Assembly (NCBI GenBank): GCA_029268085.1
Contig: JAJUHD010000040.1
Location: 1-15,915, forward strand
DNA: 15,915 bases
Direction of reading: 5' to 3'
From: Bacillota bacterium
GTDB taxonomy: Bacteria; Bacillota; Clostridia; Oscillospirales; Oscillospiraceae
Positions 7,754 to 13,336 of the stretch are shown here, in pieces; position 1 is the first letter of the stretch, and every line of letters begins with the position of its first letter. Under the pieces are notes generated by a model, which saw only the letters and a program-made list of their open reading frames with translations, was not told where the DNA came from and made no database searches. A program made the translations under genes and the position numbers.

Positions 7754-8923
7754 ATGATAGCAATAAAAAATGGGAGAATTGTAACTCCCGAAAGCATTAT
7801 TGATAACAAAGTGCTTCTTATCGAGGACGGATATATTTTGGATTTCGCTGATGATTGCATTGGAGCCGAAAAAATAATTGACGCTCATGGGCGTTATATA
7901 ATGCCAGGCTTCATAGATGTACATTCCGACAAAATCGAGCAGTTCATTCAGCCGCGTCCGACTTCTGAAATGGATTTCGAGCTTGCACTGAAGGAATGTG
8001 AGCGTGAATTGTTGCACATGGGTATTACGACAATATATCATTCGCTCTCTCTGCAAAAAGATGAGTTCTTTGGAAAAGCGCCGCTGCGCACAAAAGAAAA
8101 CGTTAAAAAAATATCCGATCTCATCGAAAACATACATAACCGCTATCACCTTATCCATCATCGATTCCATCTCCGTATTGAGATTGATAATCCCGATGCT
8201 ATGGAAATAGCAATGGAGATGATAAAAAGCAGAAAGGTCCATGAAATATCTTTTATGGACCACTCGCCCGGACAAGGACAGTATAGGAATCTTGAAATAT
8301 ATGAACGAGCAATTACCCCTTACCACGGTAAGGAGATCGAATCGGTCGGGATGGCGGGAATTCTAGAATATCACCAAAACAAGGAGATGCTTTCGACCGC
8401 ACAAATGAGAGATCTTACGGAGCTTGCGCATCAAAACGGAATTCCAGTGGCGTCTCACGATGATGACACGAAGGAAAAACTGAAAATTAATAAAGCAATC
8501 GGTGTTGATATAAGTGAGTTTCCTATTCTGATCGATACAGCGAAAGCCGCACAGCGCGAGGGGTTCTATACGGTCGTTGGTGCCCCCAACATTCTACTGG
8601 GTGGCTCTCACTCCGGCAATATGTCCGCTGCGGAAGCAATATGTGAGGGCTGCGCAGATATCCTCTGCTCGGATTACTACCCGCCGGCAATTCTTCATAG
8701 TATTTTTGTAATGAGCGAGAAATATGACATTCCGCTCTGGGAGATGGTTAATAAAGCGACGCTCGTTCCGGCGAAAGCGATGATGATAGATGCAGATTAC
8801 GGCTCGATCGAGGCTGGGAAAAAGGCGGATCTTTTGATTATTGATGTGCTTGACGGTTATCCGGTTATCACACATGTACTCGTGGATGGAAGAACCACGT
8901 CAAGAGTCGAATACAGGAGGTAG
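7754..8923 (+). CDS. phnM: Ribose 1-phosphonate 5-triphosphate diphosphatase PhnM
   Basis: A 389-residue member of the amidohydrolase superfamily. It removes pyrophosphate from alpha-D-ribose 1-phosphonate 5-triphosphate, giving the substrate of PhnJ. Visible family marks are the metal-site strand MPGFIDVHSDKIEQFIQPRP (the H-x-D motif in PhnM form), the conserved SFMDHSPGQGQYRN, PVASHDDDT, GAPNILLGGSHSGNMSA and the metal-binding aspartate in CSDYYPPAILHS. Length fits PhnM. ATG at 7754 is preceded by GGAGG at 7743-7747. Here phnM sits between phnK and phnL, whereas in E. coli the order is K-L-M. The stop TAG at 8921 directly abuts the phnL ribosome binding site. Confidence 0.95.
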   Translation: MIAIKNGRIVTPESIIDNKVLLIEDGYILDFADDCIGAEKIIDAHGRYIMPGFIDVHSDKIEQFIQPRPTSEMDFELALKECERELLHMGITTIYHSLSLQKDEFFGKAPLRTKENVKKISDLIENIHNRYHLIHHRFHLRIEIDNPDAMEIAMEMIKSRKVHEISFMDHSPGQGQYRNLEIYERAITPYHGKEIESVGMAGILEYHQNKEMLSTAQMRDLTELAHQNGIPVASHDDDTKEKLKINKAIGVDISEFPILIDTAKAAQREGFYTVVGAPNILLGGSHSGNMSAAEAICEGCADILCSDYYPPAILHSIFVMSEKYDIPLWEMVNKATLVPAKAMMIDADYGSIEAGKKADLLIIDVLDGYPVITHVLVDGRTTSRVEYRR

Positions 8924-8925
8924 CT

Positions 8926-9618
8926 ATGAGTATCCTTGAGCTTGATAATCTCTGCAAAAGCTTCTACTTACACAATGTTGGAAGAGAAATAAAATCCTGC
9001 CAAAATATTAGCTTTTCTTTGGAAGAGGGACAGTTCATAGGTATCGTAGGCCTGTCCGGCGCGGGAAAATCCACGATATTGAAATGCATAAACCACACAT
9101 ATTTGCCGGTTCAGGGCAGCATTTGGTATAACAGTAAGGAGTTCGGAAGAATAAATCTTGCGGCTGCCTCGGAGCGTGAAATACTTTTTCTCAGAAAGTA
9201 TGAGATCGGCTATGTATCCCAGTTTTTAAACGTCATGCCTCGCACGACAGCAAAGGAACATGTGATGAACGCACTTCTGGAAATGGGGGAGGAGGAAGAA
9301 CGAGCCGAGCAGAGCGCGATGGAGATGCTTTCATATTTCAGATTGCCGGAAAGCCTCTGGGACATCTACCCTAATACGTTTTCGGGAGGGGAACGGCTGC
9401 GGCTGAATCTCGCGCATGCGATGGTCAAGCATCCAAGACTCCTGCTTCTCGACGAGCCGACGGCATCGCTTGACAATAAAACAAAAATACTTGTTAAGGA
9501 GATGCTTATCAATTTGAAAGCCAAGGATACGAGTATGATCGGCATATTTCATGATCTCGAATTTATGGAGGGCGTCTGCGACATGGTGTTTAATATCTCG
9601 GAGGGGGTATTAGTGTGA
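8926..9618 (+). CDS. phnL: C-P lyase ABC-type subunit PhnL
   Basis: A 230-residue ABC-family protein of normal PhnL length. PhnL assists PhnI, PhnG and PhnH in forming the ribose 1-phosphonate 5-triphosphate and later docks on PhnK. Motifs: Walker A GLSGAGKST (42-50), the Q-loop in GYVSQFLNVMPR, signature FSGGERLRL (152-160; E replaces the usual Q, as in other PhnL), Walker B LLLLDEPTASLD with Glu177, and the switch His in GIFHDLEFM. The sequence GYVSQFLNVMPRTTA fits the PhnL family (IGYVSQFLRVIPR). ATG 8926 follows AGGAGG at 8915-8920 with a short 5-nt gap. The stop overlaps the next start as GTGA. Confidence 0.93.
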   Translation: MSILELDNLCKSFYLHNVGREIKSCQNISFSLEEGQFIGIVGLSGAGKSTILKCINHTYLPVQGSIWYNSKEFGRINLAAASEREILFLRKYEIGYVSQFLNVMPRTTAKEHVMNALLEMGEEEERAEQSAMEMLSYFRLPESLWDIYPNTFSGGERLRLNLAHAMVKHPRLLLLDEPTASLDNKTKILVKEMLINLKAKDTSMIGIFHDLEFMEGVCDMVFNISEGVLV

Positions 9619-10421
9619 TTAGAGCGGATTTTCATATACATTCTACGGTATCAGATGGAAGCGACAGTATAGAAGAAATATTAAAAACGGCTGAAGAAAA
9701 AGGGCTTGATTATATTTCAATTACGGATCACGATACGGTATCCCACTTTTCTCAGATCCCGCGGAATGCTAAGGTGAAGGTGATACGCGGGGTAGAGTTG
9801 TCGGCTGTCGATAAAAATAACGGTCTGCGTGCTCATATCCTTGGCTATAACATTGAAAGACCCGAAATCATATCGGAGTTCACCCAACATATTCTGGAGG
9901 CCCGAAACCGCAACTCGGAAAAACAGGCTGAGATACTCAAAAGTTATGGTTTTCACATAGATATGGACAAGCTCGCAAGAGCGGACGGGAAGTATTTATA
10001 CAAGCAACACATCATGGACTATCTTGTTTCAACAAAACAAGTCGCTGAAATGTTTGGATTATTCTATAGGTCTGTTTTTAAAAATAACGGCATCTGCGCT
10101 TTTGATATCGAGTATCTGGATGTCATTGAAGCGGTAAAAACAATCAAATGTGCAGGCGGGCAGGCAGTTCTCGCACATAGCGGGCAACAGCAGAATTTTT
10201 ATCTAATTCCGATTCTTGCCTCAGAAGGTCTTGACGGGCTGGAAATCAATCATCACGCAAACAGCGAAAAGGACAGAAAAATTATACGTGAGTATGCGCT
10301 GGATTACGGCCTGTTTCTGACGGGCGGAAGCGACTACCACGGCAGATATGAGCCACAACCATTTGTCATCGGTGATTTCCTTTCGGAAGAAAGCGGGGTA
10401 AAGGCCGTATGCAGAATATAA
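9615..10421 (+). CDS. PHP-family cyclic phosphodiesterase of the C-P lyase pathway
   Basis: A 268-residue PHP-domain metal-dependent phosphoesterase. The metal ligands are all visible: HIH (His7, His9), Asp14, DHD (Asp38, His39, Asp40), Glu61, His74, His188, His213 or 214, and D-Y-H (Asp240, His242). Known work on a PHP protein from Eggerthella lenta showed sequential hydrolysis of 5-phosphoribosyl 1,2-cyclic phosphate to ribose 5-phosphate and phosphate. By position at the end of this operon the same job is inferred here. That would replace PhnP and make PhnN unnecessary; neither gene is found in the window. The start is GTG at 9615, overlapping the phnL stop and served by GGAGGGGG at 9600-9607 (7-nt gap). 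Nucleoside or other phosphate monoester activity cannot be ruled out. Confidence 0.85.
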   Translation: MIRADFHIHSTVSDGSDSIEEILKTAEEKGLDYISITDHDTVSHFSQIPRNAKVKVIRGVELSAVDKNNGLRAHILGYNIERPEIISEFTQHILEARNRNSEKQAEILKSYGFHIDMDKLARADGKYLYKQHIMDYLVSTKQVAEMFGLFYRSVFKNNGICAFDIEYLDVIEAVKTIKCAGGQAVLAHSGQQQNFYLIPILASEGLDGLEINHHANSEKDRKIIREYALDYGLFLTGGSDYHGRYEPQPFVIGDFLSEESGVKAVCRI

Positions 10422-10636
10422 TGCTGGAGGTTTCGTCACAATAAACCCGGGGAACCACCCGACTTAATTGAGGCCGGCGCAGCATCACTTATCATATAGA
10501 AGCTAAACATTGACAATTTCATATCCCCCGGGGAAGCTTATCGGCCGAGAAAAAATATGCTATCGTAATAAAAATAGCCTTATATATCAAAAATTGTCGA
10601 TTAAGATGAGCAGAATGAAGGCGCTAGGAGCAGAAA
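10422..10636 (+). other. Non-coding gap between the phosphonate operon and the 227-residue protein gene
   Basis: No convincing gene is seen in these 215 bases. There is no clear intrinsic terminator behind the PHP gene; the only small stem is GCTAT...ATAGC around 10560-10578 without a good T-tract. The motif ACCCGGGGAA (10447-10456) returns in similar form as CCCCGGGGAA near 10526-10535. A TTGACA at 10510-10515 resembles a -35 box, but no matching -10 box lies 16-18 bases behind it. The AGGAG at 10626-10630 is the ribosome binding site of the next gene. Confidence 0.5.
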
Positions 10637-11320
10637 ATGATTGGACACGATCTTCTAAAAGGGAACGTTTTGAGCACCGAAGCGTGGATTACGACAAGTA
10701 AAAACAGATATTGTTCGGGAGAACGTATCGTTGCGACCCTGCACAAGGAAGGGCTCTTTCCCGGAACAAACATAATGGCTATGCTGACGGACTCCGACGG
10801 CAAAACAACGGTACTGGAGGCTATCGGAACTGAGCATGATTCACGTCATTTTTATATAGAAACGGATGCTTCGGGCGCATATACTCTGGTCTGCGCTATT
10901 GATAGCAATACTGCGGCTCAATATATATGCTCAACTTGCTTTTTTGTTGGCGACTGCGAGGCCGCGATCCCAAAGATTCCGGCAGTACCGCTTCTGTTTG
11001 TTCCTGAGATATGGGAAGACCCTGATTATTTTAAGCTGATAAGCTTGTTCCTTGTAAATAACAGGAAAACAGTTCCGAACATGCCGGTTGTGCTGCTTTT
11101 CCGGAACAGAAGCGGCAGCCTGGAAAAAAAGCTGAGTACAGACAGCTCCGGCAATGTGTTTTTTTCGCCGTATATGGCGGGAATGTACTGCCTGATAGGA
11201 AAAATGGTTATTCAAAGCAGTGACGGCGAATACTTGGATATTACTACCTCATTTTCAATCTTTATGGATGATAGAGAAGGAGAAAATGCAAGAGCAAAGA
11301 AAAGTGAATCTGGAATATAG
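10637..11320 (+). CDS. Hypothetical two-domain beta-sandwich protein, weakly DUF4198-like
   Basis: A 227-residue protein that I do not recognise with certainty. It appears to have two similar halves: about 20-105 (GERIVATLHKEGLFPGTNIM ... ETDASGAYTLVCAID) and about 120-210 (PLLFVPEIWEDPDYFKLISL ... STDSSGNVFFSPYMAGMYCL). Each ends in a T/D-DxSG turn followed by a G-x-Y strand, the pattern of Ig-like/carboxypeptidase-regulatory-like sandwiches and of DUF4198 (NikM-like nickel/cobalt transport accessory) proteins. Unlike those it has no signal peptide. An in-frame TAG (10625-10627) lies just before the ATG, so no longer start exists. AGGAG precedes the ATG by 6 nt. The C-terminal tail is charged. 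It may be co-transcribed with the phosphonate operon or stand alone before the riboswitch; its function is unknown. Confidence 0.6.
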   Translation: MIGHDLLKGNVLSTEAWITTSKNRYCSGERIVATLHKEGLFPGTNIMAMLTDSDGKTTVLEAIGTEHDSRHFYIETDASGAYTLVCAIDSNTAAQYICSTCFFVGDCEAAIPKIPAVPLLFVPEIWEDPDYFKLISLFLVNNRKTVPNMPVVLLFRNRSGSLEKKLSTDSSGNVFFSPYMAGMYCLIGKMVIQSSDGEYLDITTSFSIFMDDREGENARAKKSESGI

Positions 11321-11362
11321 ATTTACTACAATTTATTATCTCTATCGCGTGCTGTAATTTTG

Positions 11363-11391
11363 TTTACAAATATTTTTAAAGATGCTAGAAT
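11363..11391 (+). promoter_or_regulatory. Sigma-A type promoter of the cobalamin riboswitch transcript
   Basis: TTTACA (11363-11368) and TAGAAT (11386-11391) are separated by exactly 17 bp; each matches the consensus at five of six positions. A start site near 11398 would lie about a dozen bases before the first paired base of the riboswitch. Confidence 0.75.
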
Positions 11392-11408
11392 TAGAAAAAA
11401 TGAATAAG

Positions 11409-11513
11409 TGCTCGCCCTGCCGCTTAAATGCGGAACACGGAAAGGGGTAAGAACCCACGAGTCGGTCACTGTGCGGCGCAAACAGCGCCAAGTCAGATAC
11501 GTGGGGGCGGGTG
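11409..11513 (+). ncRNA. Cobalamin riboswitch aptamer
   Basis: The segment carries the conserved pieces of B12 riboswitches in order: GGAAAGGGGTAAGAACCC (the GGxAA...GGTGxAAxxCC region), then GTCGGTCACTGTG (the GCCACTG box), a local hairpin GGCGC/GCGCC (11475-11479 and 11485-11489), then CCAAGTCAGATACGTG (the AAGCCAGGAxAC box). The closing stem P1 pairs CTCGCCC (11411-11417) with GGGCGGG (11505-11511), one pair being G-U. An inner stem CCGC/GCGG sits at 11420-11423 and 11430-11433. Cobalamin riboswitches normally shut off downstream genes when cellular B12 is high. The sequence boxes are slightly non-consensus (GTCAGATAC), so the subclass and preferred cobalamin form are not assigned. Confidence 0.85.
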
Positions 11514-11515
11514 AA

Positions 11516-11632
11516 GTGTTCTTGCCAAGACCAAGAAGACACCGGTACGAATATCGTCCGCTGCAGCTTTGTCTTGCGGGCGTTTTTTGTTTGCCCGTAA
11601 GACAAAGCTACAGCGCGCGCTGCCGCATGGTC
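11516..11632 (+). promoter_or_regulatory. Riboswitch expression platform with competing stems
   Basis: A nearly perfect 22-bp inverted repeat has its left arm at 11560-11581 and its right arm at 11593-11614 (one G-U pair and one mismatch), with an 11-nt loop that itself contains six T. The left arm can also pair upstream: AAGACCAAG (11527-11535) with CTTTGTCTT (11567-11575), or CGTCCGC (11555-11561) with GCGGGCG (11576-11582). Each of these would be followed closely by the T-tract 11583-11588 and thus act as a terminator. A further stem GTGTTCTTG/CAAGA..ACAC (11516-11542) would block the first of them. These mutually exclusive stems are what is expected of a transcriptional riboswitch. Confidence 0.55.
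11555..11588 (+). terminator. Candidate riboswitch-controlled intrinsic terminator
   Basis: CGTCCGC (11555-11561) pairs with GCGGGCG (11576-11582), a 7-bp GC-rich stem with one G-U pair, directly followed by TTTTTT (11583-11588). The 14-nt loop is long, and an alternative upstream partner (11524-11535) may form the real terminator stem using the same T-tract. Confidence 0.5.
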
Positions 11633-11690
11633 AAAATCGGATTCGCAGGAACAAAGCGAATTCATAGACCGGCGGCGGCGTTCCTTTTTA
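11622..11690 (+). other. Second structured leader element before the first secreted protein
   Basis: GCCGC and GGTC (11622-11632) can pair with GACC and GCGGC (11667-11676), enclosing an inner stem ATTCGC/GCGAAT (11641-11646 and 11656-11661). The stem is followed after eight bases by TTTTT (11685-11689). It may be a second, weaker terminator or an mRNA-stabilising structure. Confidence 0.35.
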
Positions 11691-11703
11691 AACTGAACTT
11701 ATT

Positions 11704-11709
11704 GGAGGG
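11704..11709 (+). promoter_or_regulatory. Ribosome binding site deciding the start of the first B12-regulated gene
   Basis: GGAGGG lies 7 nt before ATG 11717. An open frame in the same phase runs through the whole riboswitch from 11408, so only this site and the signal peptide beginning MKKRALSI show the true start. Confidence 0.85.
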
Positions 11710-11716
11710 AGAACTA

Positions 11717-13315
11717 ATGAAAAAGCGAGCATTATCTATTATTATGACTCTGGCAGTGCTGGTATGCCTGTTCGCAGGGCTTACTGTCAACGCAAGCGCG
11801 GCGACAATAGCTGACGGAGCAATCGTTGTCAACGTGACTATCCAAAACAACTCAAACTACGCATCTTCGGCATGGAACGGATATCTGTTCAACGGCACGA
11901 CCAAATCAATATCCGTATCCTCGGATCCGGTGCTTGAGAGCGGCGATATTTGCAGCGTCGATTATAATACGGGCACAGTCGGCGTCGTTGTTCCGGCGGG
12001 CAGCAATGCGTGGACGGCTGTAAAAGCCGTACTGGACGGCGGCGGTGTATCCTATGACTATTCATCCGGTATGCTGAACATCATTAACGGACTGTCGAGC
12101 GATTATTCCAACGGCTATAACTACTGGTCTTTCTATCACAAGGTCGGAAGCTCGTATTATTACTCCAATCTCGGTCTGGAATCTTACATAGCGGACAACG
12201 GGGAAACAATCTGCGTTGCCTATCAGAGCGCAGATGGGATCGATGGCGTAAGCAATGCAAAAACACCCGATTCATCCACCTCGGTAACGGGATTTGCTTT
12301 TTCAAGCGACGGATCAAGCTTTAGCTATGACAGCGGCGCGGGCGCATACAAACTGTCCGCACTTGCTGACGCAAGCACTTTTCGAGTTACCGCAACACCT
12401 CACAGCTCATCTAAAACCGTTAAAATCTATTCGGCAGGGCACAATTCATACGGATATTATATGGGCTCCTATCTCGGCGGTCTGAACACGGCAATAAGCT
12501 TCTCGGACGGCGATATTTTCTGCATAGTTGAAGGCGCGGAGGAATATGAATATTACTTTACGGTAAGCAAAACCTCATCCTCCGGTCTTGCTTTTTATTC
12601 CTCGGGCGGCTATGACTATTCCATGCTCGGCAAAAACTGGACAAGCGCTAATCCGCTGACCTGCGCAAAGGGCGAGACTGCGTCGAATCTGCGCTACGGC
12701 TACGACGATGTATCAGCTACCAAGTTTAGGTATCTTAGCGCCTGCACGAACGTAACCGTCAGCGATATGAGCAAGCTTTCCGTTACCCTGTACTACAGCA
12801 GCACTTACAGCGAAACTGGCAGCGGGTATACCTCAGTCGTCATACCCACTTCAAGCGCCAGCGGAACGGTTGGCAATATCAGCTATTATAACTCCTATGT
12901 GAATTCCTACGGGACATACTACAATTTTATGTTCTATCCCGATACCACGACGCCCGGCACATATTACTACTATGTGGTTATTAAAGACACCGAAAACAAT
13001 AACACGATTAGCAGTATAAGCAGTCAAGCCGTTGTCAAGGTAGGGCGTCTCTACGCATGGGCCTCGGCCTCAGGCGGCGTGATGAGCGCAAAATATATTA
13101 CGGCGGATACAAACAGCCTTGACAGCGGCAGCTACTGTTTGAAATATCAGGCAAAGGATTCCTCTAACCGAGGTCTTTATTTCTTCACAGCGTCATACGC
13201 GAAAGACGCAATCCCCGCTTCCGGCAGTGCCGAACTGTCAGGCGCCGCGAAAATCGAAATAAGTCTCGTCAAAATATCAGACGGCTCCGTTATTGATACG
13301 CTTACGGTCTCCTGA
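11717..13315 (+). CDS. Secreted DUF4430-like protein with intrinsic-factor-type beta domain
   Basis: A 532-residue exported protein directly under the cobalamin riboswitch. A classical signal peptide (MKKR, hydrophobic core, ASA) is cleaved near residue 28. Residues about 31-167 resemble the DUF4430/transcobalamin C-terminal domain: a helix-like NAWTAVKAVLDGG, then IINGLSS, NYWSFYHKVG (Tyr136, Trp137, Phe139) and LGLESYIADNGETICVAY. In vertebrate intrinsic factor the same place reads SSINNI, TYWQFLSGV and GVADYIPFNHEHITANF, a match made by eye from memory. Residues about 190-290 look like a cadherin-like beta-sandwich (FAFSSDGSSF ... YYFTVSK). The remainder is Ser/Tyr-rich and beta in character. 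No membrane anchor, sortase motif or SLH repeat is seen, so it is probably released or held by its SLH-bearing neighbour. Cobalamin binding is inferred, not shown. Confidence 0.75.
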   Translation: MKKRALSIIMTLAVLVCLFAGLTVNASAATIADGAIVVNVTIQNNSNYASSAWNGYLFNGTTKSISVSSDPVLESGDICSVDYNTGTVGVVVPAGSNAWTAVKAVLDGGGVSYDYSSGMLNIINGLSSDYSNGYNYWSFYHKVGSSYYYSNLGLESYIADNGETICVAYQSADGIDGVSNAKTPDSSTSVTGFAFSSDGSSFSYDSGAGAYKLSALADASTFRVTATPHSSSKTVKIYSAGHNSYGYYMGSYLGGLNTAISFSDGDIFCIVEGAEEYEYYFTVSKTSSSGLAFYSSGGYDYSMLGKNWTSANPLTCAKGETASNLRYGYDDVSATKFRYLSACTNVTVSDMSKLSVTLYYSSTYSETGSGYTSVVIPTSSASGTVGNISYYNSYVNSYGTYYNFMFYPDTTTPGTYYYYVVIKDTENNNTISSISSQAVVKVGRLYAWASASGGVMSAKYITADTNSLDSGSYCLKYQAKDSSNRGLYFFTASYAKDAIPASGSAELSGAAKIEISLVKISDGSVIDTLTVS

Positions 13316-13336
13316 CGGGAATAGGAGTGAAGCGAC

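Noticed and set aside
7487..8326. 279-codon open frame on the minus strand across phnK and phnM
   Set aside because: The protein is rich in Tyr, Phe, His and Cys without any motif, as expected of a shadow opposite real coding sequence.
10510..10515. TTGACA as a promoter for the 227-residue protein gene
   Set aside because: No acceptable -10 box lies 16-18 bases downstream.
11408..11716. Open reading frame upstream of and in phase with the first DUF4430-like gene, giving a 635-residue protein
   Set aside because: This stretch is the cobalamin riboswitch and its leader. The ribosome binding site at 11704-11709 and the signal peptide beginning at 11717 fix the start there.
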